From Reyranella sp. (GTDB lineage Bacteria > Pseudomonadota > Alphaproteobacteria > Reyranellales > Reyranellaceae): 54,972 nt of DNA. The stretch is from NCBI GenBank assembly GCA_029946105.1, contig JAQSDW010000060.1, positions 1 through 54,972 of the forward strand, written 5' to 3'. Both the position numbers and the translations under genes were made by a program. The notes beneath the pieces are model-generated. The model was not told the origin of the DNA. It searched no databases and saw nothing but the letters and a program-made list of their open reading frames with translations. This document shows positions 42,642 to 52,074 of the stretch, piece by piece; the first letter of the stretch is position 1; each line of letters opens with the position of its first letter.

Positions 42642-45368
42642 ATGGACGTGCTGGTCGTCGAGTCCCCGGCCAAGGCTAAGACCATTGGGAAGTACCTCGG
42701 CCCCGGTTACACCGTGCTGGCTTCCTACGGTCATGTCCGCGATCTGCCATCCAAGGATGGCTCGGTCCGTCCGGACGAGGATTTCGCCATGGACTGGGAA
42801 ATCGACCCCCAGTCGCAGAAGCGCCTCGACGCCATCGCCCAGGCGATTACCAAAGGCGGGAAGCTCTATCTCGCGACCGATCCGGATCGCGAGGGCGAGG
42901 CGATCTCCTGGCATGTCAGGGAGATCCTCGGCCGCAAGAAGGCGCTCGACGGCGTCGACGTCAAACGGGTCACCTTCAATTCCATCACCAAGCAGTCGGT
43001 GTTGGACGCCGTCGCCCATCCGCGCGAACTCGACCAGCCGCTGATCGACGCCTACATGGCGCGACGCGCGCTCGACTATCTCGTGGGCTTCACCCTGTCG
43101 CCGGTGCTGTGGCGCAAACTGCCGGGCAGCCGCTCGGCCGGCCGCGTGCAATCGGTGGCGCTGCGCCTGATCTGCGAGCGCGAGGCCGAGATCGAGGTCT
43201 TCAAGAGCCGCGAATACTGGACGGTCGATGCCGTCTTCGGCACCGCCAAGAAGCAGGCGCTGAAGGCCCGCCTCACCCACCTCGACGGCCGCAAGCTCGA
43301 CAAGTTCGACCTCGACAACGAGGAGCGCGCGCAATCGGCCAAGCGCGAGATCGAGCGCCGCGCCTTTTCCGTGGCATCGATCGACCGGCGCCAGGTCCGG
43401 CGCAATCCGCCGCCGCCCTTCATCACCTCGACGCTGCAGCAGGAAGCCTCGCGCAAGCTGGGCGTCGGCGCCGCCACCGCGATGCGCATCGCCCAGCGCC
43501 TGTATGAAGGTGTCGACATCGGCGGCGAGACCGTCGGCCTCATCACCTACATGCGCACCGACGGCGTGCAGCTCGCCCCCGAGGCGATCGGCCAGACGCG
43601 CCGACTGATCGAGACCAAGTACGGCCAGAGCTACGTGCCGGCGAGCCCGCGCGACTATACGTCGAAGGCCAAGAACGCCCAGGAGGCGCACGAGGCGATC
43701 CGCCCGACCGACCTCTTCCGCACACCGCAGGACGTCGCGGCGCATTTGGACAAGGACCAGCTCGGCCTCTACGAGCTGATCTGGAAGCGCACCGTGGCGA
43801 GCCAGATGGAAAGCGCCGTGCTCGACCAGGTCACGGTCGATATCGCCAGCGGCGACAAGAACGTGCAGCTGCGCGCCACCGGCTCGGTCATCAAGTTCAA
43901 CGGCTTCCTGACGCTCTACGACGAGGGCCAGGACGAGAAGAACGAGGACGAGGACGGCAACTCGATCCTCCCCGACGTAACCGAGGCCGAGGCCTTGGAG
44001 CGCCGAGACGTCGCGCCGGAGCAGCACTTCACCGAACCGCCGCCGCGCTACTCCGAGGCGAGCCTGGTCAAGAAGCTCGAGGAACTCGGCATCGGCCGCC
44101 CCTCGACCTACGCCAGCATCATCGAGGTCCTGCAGCGCCGCAATTACGTGCGCATCGACCGCAAGCGCTTCGTGCCCGAGGACCGCGGCCGCATCGTCAC
44201 GGCATTCCTGCAGAGCTACTTTCCGCGCTACGTCGAATACGATTTCACCGCCCATCTCGAGGAAGAGCTCGACGACATCTCGGGCGGCAAGATCGACTGG
44301 CGCCAGGTGCTGCGCGAATTCTGGAAGCCCTTCTCTTCCGCCGTGGGCGAGACCAAGGAACTGCGCGTCCGCGAAGTGCTCGACAAGATCGACTCGGATC
44401 TCGGGCCGCACTTCTTCCCCGAGGGCAAGGACGGCAAGAACCCGCGTGACTGCCCCTCCTGCGCCAACGGCCGGATCGGGCTGAAGCTCGGCAAGTTCGG
44501 CGCCTTCATCGGCTGCTCGAACTATCCGGAGTGCCGCTTCACGCGCAAGCTGGGCATCGTCGATGCCGAGGCCGATGCGGCGTCGGGCGTCAATCTCGAC
44601 GGCCCCAAGATCCTCGGCGACGATCCCGTCACCGGCAAGCAGGTGACGCTGCGCAAGGGGCCCTACGGCCTCTATGTCCAGCTCGGCGAACCCGAGGGCA
44701 AGGACAAGCCCAAGCGGCAGTCGCTGCTGAAGGACATGGTCCCCGACGACGTGACTCTGGACAAGGCGCTGGCGCTGCTGGCACTGCCGCGCGAACTGGG
44801 GCCGCACCCCGAAGACGGCGAGACGATCTTGGCCGGCGTCGGCCGTTTCGGCCCCTACGTGAAGCATGGCCCCAAGTACAAATCGATTCCCGCCGACGAG
44901 AGCGTGCTCGAGATCGGCATGAACCGCGCCGTGGCGCTGCTCGCCGAGGCGCGCGTGCCGGGCCGCGGCCGCGCCGCCATCAAGCCGTTACGGGTCGTCG
45001 GCAATCATCCCAACGACGAAGCGCCGATCGAACTCTACGACGGCCGCTACGGCCACTACGTGAAGCACGGCGGCATCAACGCCACCGTGCCGAAGGACAT
45101 CAAGCCGGAGGAGCTGACGCTCGATCACGCCGTGTCGCTGCTGGCCGAGCGCGCCGCCAAGGGTGGCGGCAAGAAGCCGGCACGGGCCAAGAAGGCGGCC
45201 GCCCCCAAGGCGAAGCCGAAGGCCAAGGCGAAGGCCGCGAACGGCGCAGCCGACGTTGCGGCGCCGGCCAACGACGCGGCACCCGCCAAGCCGGCCGCCA
45301 AGAAGAAGGCAGCGCCCAAGCGCAAGGCCAAGGCCGAGCCACCGCCCCGCACCGGAACCGATGGCTAA
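42642..45368 (+). CDS. topA: DNA topoisomerase I
   Basis: A 908-residue type IA topoisomerase. The Toprim start is LVVESPAKAKTIGKYLG with DPDREGEAISWH. The catalytic Tyr303 is in LITYMRTDG. One four-cysteine zinc element begins at C604 (CPSC, then GCSNYPEC), followed by Topo_C repeats (for example KYKSIPADESVLEIGMNRAVALLA). It ends in a long Lys/Ala/Pro tail from about residue 845 typical of alphaproteobacterial TopA. It relaxes negative supercoils. The stop overlaps the rnr start by eight bases. Confidence 0.97.
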   Translation: MDVLVVESPAKAKTIGKYLGPGYTVLASYGHVRDLPSKDGSVRPDEDFAMDWEIDPQSQKRLDAIAQAITKGGKLYLATDPDREGEAISWHVREILGRKKALDGVDVKRVTFNSITKQSVLDAVAHPRELDQPLIDAYMARRALDYLVGFTLSPVLWRKLPGSRSAGRVQSVALRLICEREAEIEVFKSREYWTVDAVFGTAKKQALKARLTHLDGRKLDKFDLDNEERAQSAKREIERRAFSVASIDRRQVRRNPPPPFITSTLQQEASRKLGVGAATAMRIAQRLYEGVDIGGETVGLITYMRTDGVQLAPEAIGQTRRLIETKYGQSYVPASPRDYTSKAKNAQEAHEAIRPTDLFRTPQDVAAHLDKDQLGLYELIWKRTVASQMESAVLDQVTVDIASGDKNVQLRATGSVIKFNGFLTLYDEGQDEKNEDEDGNSILPDVTEAEALERRDVAPEQHFTEPPPRYSEASLVKKLEELGIGRPSTYASIIEVLQRRNYVRIDRKRFVPEDRGRIVTAFLQSYFPRYVEYDFTAHLEEELDDISGGKIDWRQVLREFWKPFSSAVGETKELRVREVLDKIDSDLGPHFFPEGKDGKNPRDCPSCANGRIGLKLGKFGAFIGCSNYPECRFTRKLGIVDAEADAASGVNLDGPKILGDDPVTGKQVTLRKGPYGLYVQLGEPEGKDKPKRQSLLKDMVPDDVTLDKALALLALPRELGPHPEDGETILAGVGRFGPYVKHGPKYKSIPADESVLEIGMNRAVALLAEARVPGRGRAAIKPLRVVGNHPNDEAPIELYDGRYGHYVKHGGINATVPKDIKPEELTLDHAVSLLAERAAKGGGKKPARAKKAAAPKAKPKAKAKAANGAADVAAPANDAAPAKPAAKKKAAPKRKAKAEPPPRTGTDG

Positions 45369-47640
45369 GGGCACGGTTCCGACCCGCGACGAACTGCTGG
45401 CCTTCATCCGCGAGAGCGCCACGCCGGTCGGCAAGCGCGAGATTGCCCGCGCCTACAGCCTCAAGGGCGACCAGCGCATCGAATTGAAGGAATTGCTGCG
45501 CGACCTGCGCGATGCGGGTGAGATCACGCCCGACCGCGCCAAGACCTTCCGCGATCCCGCGGCGCTGACCGATATCACGGTCCTGGAAATCGTCCGCGTC
45601 GACAACGACGGCCACCTGATCGCCGTGCCGCGCCGCCACGACGACGACAAGGACGGCCCGCCGCCGCACATCGAGATCGCCCCGCAAACCGCGCCGCGCA
45701 GCGGCCCGGCGCCGGCCGTCGGCGACCGCGTGCTGGCCAGCCTCAAGCGCCGCGGCAAGACCGCCTACGAGGCCAAGATCATCCGCCGGCTGGGCAGCGG
45801 TCCGAAGAAGATCCTGGGCCTCTACGAGGAAGCGCCCGGGCGCAACGGCCTCGGCCTCGTGACACCGACCGACCGCAAGCAACGCATGAGCTTCGACGTC
45901 CGGCCGGCCGACAAGAACGGCGCCCTGCCGGGCGACATCGTCTGGATCGAGGCCACCGGCGGCGCGCTCGCCCGCCGGGCGCGCGTGCTCGAGCGCATCG
46001 GACCGATGAGCGATCCGCGCACCGTCAGCCTGATCTCGATCGCCGCCAACGACATTCCGGTCGAGTTTCCGCCGGCCGCACTCGAGGAGGCCGAGCGCGC
46101 CAAGGCCGCCCCGCTCGGCGACCGGCTCGACCTGCGCCAGACGCCCCTGGTCACCATCGACGGCGAGGATGCGCGCGATTTCGACGACGCCGTGTTCGCC
46201 GAGCCCGACCCCGATCATCCCGGCGGCTGGCGTCTCCTGGTCGCCATCGCCGACGTCGCCTGGTACGTGCGCCACGACAAGCCGCTCGACCGCGCCGCCT
46301 ATCGCCGCGGCACCTCGGTCTATTTCCCCGACCGCGTCGTGCCGATGCTGCCGGAGGCGCTCAGCAACCATTGGTGCTCGCTGGTGCCGCACGAGGATCG
46401 TCCGGTCCTGGTGGCCGAGATGCGGATCGACGCCCAGGGCCACCTGAAAAGCCATCGCTTCCACCGCGCCATGATGCGTTCGGCTGCCCGCCTCACCTAC
46501 AACCGAGTGCAGCGTGCCATGGACGGCGCGCCCGACGAGGAAATCGCGCCGCTGATGGACGGCGTCGTGCGTCCGCTCTACCGCGCCTACCGCGTGCTGC
46601 TGGCGGCGCGCGAGGCCCGCGGCGCCCTCGATCTCGACCTGCCGGAGCGGCAGGTGACGCTGGGCAAGGATGGCCGGATCGCCGAGATCGGCGTCCGCGA
46701 GCGCCTCGACAGCCACAAGCTGATCGAGGAGTTCATGGTGCTGGCCAACGTGGCGGCGGCCCAGGCGCTGGAACAGCGCCGTGCCGCCTGCCTATATCGT
46801 GTCCATGACCAGCCCGATCTCGCCAAGCTGGAGTCGCTGCGCGAATTCCTGGGCACGCTGGGCATCTCGGTGCCGACCGGGCAGCGGCTGCGGCCGGCCG
46901 ACCTCAACCGCGTGCTGCACGAGGTGGCCGACAAGCCGGTCTCGCAGCTCGTCAGCCAGACGGTTCTGCGCAGCCAGAGCCAGGCCGTCTACAGTCCCGA
47001 CAATCTCGGCCACTTTGGCCTCGCCCTCGCGCGCTACGCCCACTTCACCTCGCCGATCCGCCGCTACCCCGACCTGATCGTCCACCGTGCCCTGATCGCG
47101 GCATTTGGCCTGGGCGACGGCGGCCTGGCCGAGGCCGACCGCGGCCGCTTCGTCGAATTCGGCGAGCACCTGTCGATGTGCGAGCGCCGCGCGGTTGCGG
47201 CCGAGCGTGGCGCCATGGACCGCTACGTCGTGGCCTTCATGGCCGAGCATGTCGGCGCGACCTTCGCCGGCCGTATCACCAGCGTCACCCGCTTCGGCCT
47301 GTTCGCCGCCCTCGACGGCACCGGGGCGGACGGGCTGATCCCCATCCGCTCGCTGGGCCAGGAATTCTTCCGCCACGACGAAGGCCGCCAGCTCCTGATC
47401 GGCGAGCGCACGGGCGAAACCTTCGGCCTGGGCGACCGGGTGACGCTGAAACTGGTCGAGGCCGACGCCGCGACGGCAGGACTGCTGTTCGAGATCACCG
47501 ACGTGATCGAGCGCGTCGAGCGCCATGTCCTGCCGCGCGGCCACGGCGGCGGGCCGGCTGATTCCCGGCGCGGTCCGCCGCGGCGTCCGGTCGCGCATCG
47601 TGGCCCCCCTCGGGACAAACGGTCGCGCGGACGAAAGTGA
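45361..47640 (+). CDS. rnr: Ribonuclease R
   Basis: A 759-residue RNase II/RNB exonuclease. An N-terminal winged-helix region (PVGKREIARAYSLKG) and cold-shock domains precede the catalytic RNB core. The RNB core has the Asp-rich metal motif TIDGEDARDFDDAVFAE from D267, plus YFPDRVVPMLPEALSN and TSPIRRYPDLIVHR. A C-terminal S1 domain (GRITSVTRFGLFAALDGTGADGLIP) and a basic tail follow. It degrades structured RNA 3' to 5'. The ATG at 45361 lies inside the last codons of topA, so the two genes are coupled. DUF983 follows after 22 bases. Confidence 0.96.
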   Translation: MAKGTVPTRDELLAFIRESATPVGKREIARAYSLKGDQRIELKELLRDLRDAGEITPDRAKTFRDPAALTDITVLEIVRVDNDGHLIAVPRRHDDDKDGPPPHIEIAPQTAPRSGPAPAVGDRVLASLKRRGKTAYEAKIIRRLGSGPKKILGLYEEAPGRNGLGLVTPTDRKQRMSFDVRPADKNGALPGDIVWIEATGGALARRARVLERIGPMSDPRTVSLISIAANDIPVEFPPAALEEAERAKAAPLGDRLDLRQTPLVTIDGEDARDFDDAVFAEPDPDHPGGWRLLVAIADVAWYVRHDKPLDRAAYRRGTSVYFPDRVVPMLPEALSNHWCSLVPHEDRPVLVAEMRIDAQGHLKSHRFHRAMMRSAARLTYNRVQRAMDGAPDEEIAPLMDGVVRPLYRAYRVLLAAREARGALDLDLPERQVTLGKDGRIAEIGVRERLDSHKLIEEFMVLANVAAAQALEQRRAACLYRVHDQPDLAKLESLREFLGTLGISVPTGQRLRPADLNRVLHEVADKPVSQLVSQTVLRSQSQAVYSPDNLGHFGLALARYAHFTSPIRRYPDLIVHRALIAAFGLGDGGLAEADRGRFVEFGEHLSMCERRAVAAERGAMDRYVVAFMAEHVGATFAGRITSVTRFGLFAALDGTGADGLIPIRSLGQEFFRHDEGRQLLIGERTGETFGLGDRVTLKLVEADAATAGLLFEITDVIERVERHVLPRGHGGGPADSRRGPPRRPVAHRGPPRDKRSRGRK

Positions 47641-47662
47641 GCGGAGCGCCCATCTTCTACCG

Positions 47663-48073
47663 ATGAGCGACGACGATCACGCCCCCGTGGACTTCTGGAC
47701 CGCGCTGTTCCGCGGCTGGTCCGGGCGGTGCCCGCGTTGTGGGCAGGGTGCCTTGTTCGCCCGGTTCCTGAAGATGCAAAGTCATTGTCCGGCCTGCAAT
47801 CAGGCGCTCGAGCCCTACCGGGCCGACGATGCACCGGCCTATTTCACGATCTTCACCGTCGGTCACATTGTCGTGCCCCTGGTCCTGATCGTGGAGCGCT
47901 GGGGCCAGGAGCCGCCCCTGTGGTTTCACGCCTTATTGTGGCTTCCGTTGTCGGTGATATTGGCGCTCTACCTGCTTCCCCACATCAAGGGAGCCGTCAT
48001 TGCCCTGTTGTGGACCCACCGGATCGCCGCGCCGACATCCTCGCCCGGAGGCCTCGACAGCAACTCTCCTTGA
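47663..48073 (+). CDS. DUF983 family membrane protein
   Basis: A 136-residue protein of the DUF983 family. An N-terminal rubredoxin-like zinc site is formed by two CxxC pairs (GRCPRCGQG and SHCPACNQ). Two membrane helices follow (TIFTVGHIVVPLVLIV and LWLPLSVILALYLLP). The role is unknown, though it is a regular neighbour of rnr in alphaproteobacteria. The ATG at 47663 gives the usual N-terminus (VDFWTALFRGWSGRCPRC); a longer open frame upstream overlaps rnr and is unlikely. Confidence 0.92.
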   Translation: MSDDDHAPVDFWTALFRGWSGRCPRCGQGALFARFLKMQSHCPACNQALEPYRADDAPAYFTIFTVGHIVVPLVLIVERWGQEPPLWFHALLWLPLSVILALYLLPHIKGAVIALLWTHRIAAPTSSPGGLDSNSP

Positions 48074-48121
48074 GCCGTGGCCTGCCGATGGCGGCTTGTG
48101 CTACTGTGACGCCCGTTGGGT

Positions 48122-49708
48122 ATGACCGTCCTGTTGACCTCCCTTTTCCGCTTGGCGTCGGCACGTGCCGTTGCCAGTTTGCTCGTCGGTGCACTGGTCG
48201 TCTCCTGCGTGACCTCGACCGACACGCCCCAGACGCAGGGTCGTGGCCCGTCGGTTGCCTCCGACGTCAATATCGAACGGGTTGTGCTGCAGGCCTACCG
48301 GGCGATCAGCGATCGCCATCTGTACGAGCCCAACTTCCGTACCCTGTCGGCCGAAACCTACCGCGGCTTCGCCAGCTCCGACCCGGCGCTCAGCCTGGAA
48401 ACGTCGGGCACGAGCTTCACCGTCAAGCGCGACGGCCGCGAAGTGATGACCAGGCCCACGCCCTCCGACACGTCCGACGGCCGGGCCTGGGGCGGCATGC
48501 TGGCCGAATTGCTCGCCGGCTCGATCGACTCCTCGACAGCCCTCCAGGAAAGTGACCGCCAAGCGCTCATCCGCAAGGCGATGGCCGCCACCACCAAGCA
48601 GCTCGACCGCAACAGCCGCTACGCCGACCCCGAGGAGGCCCGCGACAACCGCTTCCAGCGCGACGGCGGCGGCGGCATCGGCATCACCGTAGAGCGTACC
48701 GAAGACAAGAAGATCATGATCCGCGCGCTCCAGGACGGCTCCCCCGCGAGCAAGGCGGGCCTCCAGGTCGGCGACCAGATCCTGGCCATCGACGGCAAGC
48801 CCATGGTCGACAGCCCGCTCGCCGACATCGTGCTCAACCTGCGCGGCACCGTGGGTACTCCCGTGCTGCTGACCGTCCTGCGCCCGTCGCAGGGCCGCGA
48901 ACTCACGGTCGGCATGAAGCGCGGCCGGATCATCCCGACCACCGTCGTCTACGAGCGCCGCGGCGACCTTGCCCTGATCGTGCTGAGCGGCTTCAACACG
49001 GCCACGACGGACAACCTGCGTACCGCCATCGACAAGGCGCGCGCCGAGATCGGCCCCGCCCTGGCCGGCCTCATCATCGACATGCGCGGCAACCGCGGCG
49101 GCCTGCTCGACCAGGCGCAGGCGGTGTCCGAGCTGTTCATCGGCGACGGCACCATCTTTTCGACCCAGGGACGACATCCCGACAGCCGCCGGACCTACAG
49201 AAGCGCCACCGCACGGAAGGTCGCCGACCTGCCGGTGGTGGTGCTGATGAACGGCGGCTCGGCGTCGGCCGCCGAAATCGTGGCGGCGGCGCTGCAGGAT
49301 CGTGGCCGTGCGGTCGTCGTGGGAACGACGAGCTACGGCAAGGGCACCGTCCAGACCGTCGTGCGCCTGGCCAACGAGGGTGAGCTCATCCTGACCTGGT
49401 CGCGCCTGCAGGCGCCGTCCGGCTACACCTGGAACGAATTGGGCGTGCTGCCCAGCGTCTGCACGGCCAAGACCGGCAGCGTGAGCCAGATCGGCACGTC
49501 GGTCGATGCCAGCCAGAGCTCGCTGATGCGCTGGCATGCGCTGCGCAACCCGACCCACGAGGAAGTCACCGACCTGCGCAAGATCTGCCCACCCGGCGAC
49601 ACGTCGCCCGAGCGCGATATCGAGGTCGCCAGCGAGATCCTGCACGACCGCAGCCTCTATGCGCATGCCGTGCAGATGGGGACTTACCAGGCCGCGGCGC
49701 GCCCCTAG
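48122..49708 (+). CDS. S41 family C-terminal-processing-type protease, probable lipoprotein
   Basis: A 528-residue exported protease. The N-terminus has a hydrophobic stretch ending ALVVSC, a fair lipobox, so it may be lipid-anchored. A PDZ domain (about 180-260: GIGITVERTEDKKIMIRALQDGSPASKAGLQVGDQILAIDG) precedes the S41 catalytic core, with the serine in MNGGSASAAEIVAAAL and the lysine in TTSYGKGTVQTV. It cuts periplasmic proteins near their C-termini. The ATG at 48122 was used. It lies between DUF983 and rpmG, a recurring order. Confidence 0.9.
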   Translation: MTVLLTSLFRLASARAVASLLVGALVVSCVTSTDTPQTQGRGPSVASDVNIERVVLQAYRAISDRHLYEPNFRTLSAETYRGFASSDPALSLETSGTSFTVKRDGREVMTRPTPSDTSDGRAWGGMLAELLAGSIDSSTALQESDRQALIRKAMAATTKQLDRNSRYADPEEARDNRFQRDGGGGIGITVERTEDKKIMIRALQDGSPASKAGLQVGDQILAIDGKPMVDSPLADIVLNLRGTVGTPVLLTVLRPSQGRELTVGMKRGRIIPTTVVYERRGDLALIVLSGFNTATTDNLRTAIDKARAEIGPALAGLIIDMRGNRGGLLDQAQAVSELFIGDGTIFSTQGRHPDSRRTYRSATARKVADLPVVVLMNGGSASAAEIVAAALQDRGRAVVVGTTSYGKGTVQTVVRLANEGELILTWSRLQAPSGYTWNELGVLPSVCTAKTGSVSQIGTSVDASQSSLMRWHALRNPTHEEVTDLRKICPPGDTSPERDIEVASEILHDRSLYAHAVQMGTYQAAARP

Positions 49709-49738
49709 GCGGCCCCATGGGCAACCCCATCGCGACGC

Positions 49739-49766
49739 TTGACACCGCGCCCGCCGCGACTAATTT
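49739..49766 (+). promoter_or_regulatory. Probable sigma-70 promoter of rpmG
   Basis: A perfect TTGACA (49739-49744) is followed after 16 bases by TAATTT (49761-49766), a weak -10. It lies 45 bases upstream of the L33 start codon. The -35 is persuasive; the -10 is only approximate. Confidence 0.5.
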
Positions 49767-49811
49767 GCCGCCTCTCGACGAATTCGCCCTTCTGGGCATA
49801 AGGACAAGACC

Positions 49812-49979
49812 ATGGCCAAGCCGACCTCGATCCTGATCAAGATGATTTCCAGCGCCGACACCGGCTTCTTCTACGTCACCAAGAAGAACCCGCGCACCAA
49901 GACCGAGAAGCTCGAGCTCAAGAAGTACGACCCGGTCGCGCGCAAGCACGTCGTCTTCAAGGAATCCAAGATCAAGTAG
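49812..49979 (+). CDS. rpmG: 50S ribosomal protein L33
   Basis: A 55-residue protein: [20 protein letters not shown], then [20 protein letters not shown] and a lysine-rich end (FKESKIK). This is the cysteine-free, zinc-independent form of L33, normal for alphaproteobacteria. It binds 23S rRNA near the E site. It has its own likely promoter, with TTGACA at 49739, and a strong terminator directly downstream, so it is probably transcribed alone. AGGACAAGACC before the ATG gives a weak to fair ribosome site. Confidence 0.97.
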   Translation: MAKPTSILIKMISSADTGFFYVTKKNPRTKTEKLELKKYDPVARKHVVFKESKIK

Positions 49980-50006
49980 CCTGCCGCACCGCAGACTGAC
50001 GCCAAG

Positions 50007-50029
50007 GCCGCCCTTTCGGGCGGCTTTTT
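50007..50029 (+). terminator. Intrinsic terminator of rpmG
   Basis: Perfect 7-base stem GCCGCCC / GGGCGGC with a TTTC loop, followed by five T residues. It lies 27 bases after the rpmG stop. Confidence 0.92.
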
Positions 50030-50083
50030 CGTGGGTCGTTTTGCGGCTAGGCTCCGCCGCCTAAAGCAACCGGAGGAAATGAA

Positions 50084-51583
50084 ATGAGCGCCCAGATCTC
50101 GCGCGACGACTGGAAGACCCGCGTCGGAGCGCTCGCCTACCGCAACCAAGCCTTCATCGGCGGCAAGTTCGCCGCCGCGGTCTCGGGCAAGACCTTCGAC
50201 TGCGTCAATCCCGCCACCGGCCAGGTCCTGACCAAGGTCTCGGCCTGCGACACCGCCGACGTCGACGCCGCCGTGAAGGCCGCCCGCGCCGCCTTCGAGA
50301 AGGGCACCTGGGCCAACATGCCGCCGGCCCAGCGCAAGCGCATCATGCTGAAGCTCGCCGAGCTGATGATGAAGAACCGCGAGGAGCTGGCGCTGCTCGA
50401 GACGCTCGACATGGGCAAGCCGATCGCCTTCTCGACCACGGTCGACATTCCGGGCTCGGCCAACACCGTGCAGTGGTTCGCCGAGGCCATCGACAAGCTC
50501 TACGACGAGGTCGCGCCGACGCCGGGCAACGTCGTCGCCATGATCACCCGCGAGCCCTCCGGCGTCGTGGCCTGCGTCGTGCCGTGGAACTTCCCGCTGC
50601 TGATGGCCTGCTGGAAAATCTCGCCGGCGCTGGCCGCCGGCAACTCGGTGATCCTGAAGCCCGCCGAACAGTCGCCTCTTACCGCCATCCGCCTGGCCGA
50701 GCTCGCGGCCGAAGCCGGCATCCCCGAAGGCGTGTTCAACGTGCTGCCGGGCTTCGGCGAGACCGCGGGACAGGCGCTCGGCCGCCACATGGACGTCGAC
50801 GTCATCGCCTTTACCGGCTCGACCGAGGTCGGCAAGTACTTCCTGCGCTACTCCGGCGAATCCAACATGAAGCAGGTCTGGCTCGAGTGCGGCGGCAAGT
50901 CGCCCAACATCGTGCTGGCCGACGCGCCCAACCTCGACATCGCCGCGCGCCGCACCGCCTTCGGCATCTGGTTCAACCAGGGCGAGGTCTGCACCGCGGG
51001 CTCGCGCCTGATCATCGAGGACTCGATCAAGGACACCTTCCTCGCCAAGGTGATGGCGATCGGCCAGAAGATGATGCCGGGCGATCCGCTCGACCCCAAG
51101 ACGCAGATGGGCGCCATGGTCGACGAGACCCAGACCAAGCGCGTCATGGGCTACATCGACGCCGGCCAGAAGGAAGGCGCCAAGCTCGCCATGGGCGGCA
51201 AGCAGGTCCACATCGACAACGCCGGCTCCTTCATCGAGCCGACCGTGTTCGACAACGTCGACAACAAGATGAAGATCGCCCAGGAGGAGATCTTCGGGCC
51301 GGTGCTGTCAGTCATCCCGGTCAAGGACGCCGAGCAGGCGCTCGCGGTCGCCAACGACACGATCTACGGCCTCGCCTCGGCGATCTTCACCTCGGACATC
51401 AACAAGGCGTTCAAGTTCGCCAAGGGCCTGCGCACCGGTTCGGTGTGGGTCAACACCTACGATGGTGGCGACATCACCACGCCGTTCGGCGGTTACAAGC
51501 AGTCTGGCAACGGCCGGGACAAGTCGCTGCACGCCTTCGACAAGTTCACCCAGATCAAGACGACCTGGATCCAGTTGGGCTGA
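50084..51583 (+). CDS. Aldehyde dehydrogenase, PuuC-like (gamma-glutamyl-aminobutyraldehyde type)
   Basis: A 499-residue NAD(P)-dependent aldehyde dehydrogenase. The oxyanion Asn is in VVPWNFPLLM, the general base is Glu268 (VWLECGGKSPN), and the nucleophile is Cys303 (NQGEVCTAGSR). A C-terminal GGYKQSGNGRDKSLHAFDKF completes the fold. The overall pattern resembles PuuC and related polyamine-pathway enzymes acting on amino-aldehydes, but closely similar enzymes use other aldehydes. CGGAGGAAATGAA precedes the ATG. It is a single-gene unit flanked by terminators. Confidence 0.92.
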   Translation: MSAQISRDDWKTRVGALAYRNQAFIGGKFAAAVSGKTFDCVNPATGQVLTKVSACDTADVDAAVKAARAAFEKGTWANMPPAQRKRIMLKLAELMMKNREELALLETLDMGKPIAFSTTVDIPGSANTVQWFAEAIDKLYDEVAPTPGNVVAMITREPSGVVACVVPWNFPLLMACWKISPALAAGNSVILKPAEQSPLTAIRLAELAAEAGIPEGVFNVLPGFGETAGQALGRHMDVDVIAFTGSTEVGKYFLRYSGESNMKQVWLECGGKSPNIVLADAPNLDIAARRTAFGIWFNQGEVCTAGSRLIIEDSIKDTFLAKVMAIGQKMMPGDPLDPKTQMGAMVDETQTKRVMGYIDAGQKEGAKLAMGGKQVHIDNAGSFIEPTVFDNVDNKMKIAQEEIFGPVLSVIPVKDAEQALAVANDTIYGLASAIFTSDINKAFKFAKGLRTGSVWVNTYDGGDITTPFGGYKQSGNGRDKSLHAFDKFTQIKTTWIQLG

Positions 51584-51594
51584 GGCCAACGAAC

Positions 51595-51631
51595 CGCCAG
51601 GAATCCTCCTCGGGATCCCTGGGCGTTTTTT
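51595..51631 (+). terminator. Intrinsic terminator after the aldehyde dehydrogenase gene
   Basis: An imperfect stem, CGCCAGGAATCC against GGGATCCCTGGGCG with a small bulge, is followed by six T residues. It starts 12 bases after the stop codon. Confidence 0.8.
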
Positions 51632-52074
51632 CGGCTTCCCGCACGCCGGAAAGCCAATAACGGCGGGCTTTTCGCCCGCTATTTGTGGACACCTGAATGT
51701 AACGCGTGTTGTCCAGAATGGTGTCCGCGACTGGCGGATAAGCCTTGTTCCACGGGCTTTTGTCGACTTCCGCGACTTCTTCGTTTGCACGAACCCCGGC
51801 GCACCTGTTTCCCAGGCGCCGTTAAGTGTCTGTTCCCACGTCGTTATTCGGCGTGTGGTTGGGACGGGATTGTTCTTGGGACTGTCCGCGGGTCAGGACC
51901 CGCGGCGGCTGCACCAGGCCAAAAGGCGAACCCACGGGCGTGCCGCGGGCAGGTCGTGCCGGAATGAAAAGGCCGGCGCACTCCAAGCACCAACCTGTCG
52001 CAATTCATATCATATTCCTGTTGAACCTGCAGTTCATATCAGCGTGAACAGATGCTGGCACTGCTTGCACGTCG
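51632..52074. other. 443-base gap without a recognised gene, rich in inverted repeats
   Basis: No convincing coding region was found on either strand. Perfect or near-perfect hairpins are present: GCGGGC / GCCCGC around 51664-51679, GGACACC (51687-51693) with GGTGTCC (51720-51726), and CCGCGGGTC / GACCCGCGG at 51886-51905. A TTCATATCA direct repeat sits at 52004-52012 and 52033-52041. It could be a structured RNA or decayed sequence. No tmRNA, RNase P, SRP or 6S RNA signature was recognised. Confidence 0.5.

Noticed and set aside
42621-44867. A 748-codon open frame antisense to topA
   Set aside because: topA has full family motifs throughout. The antisense frame shows only shadow composition and no ribosome site.
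51632-52074. tmRNA, RNase P RNA, SRP RNA or 6S RNA in the gap
   Set aside because: None of the conserved sequence signatures of these RNAs could be found by eye.
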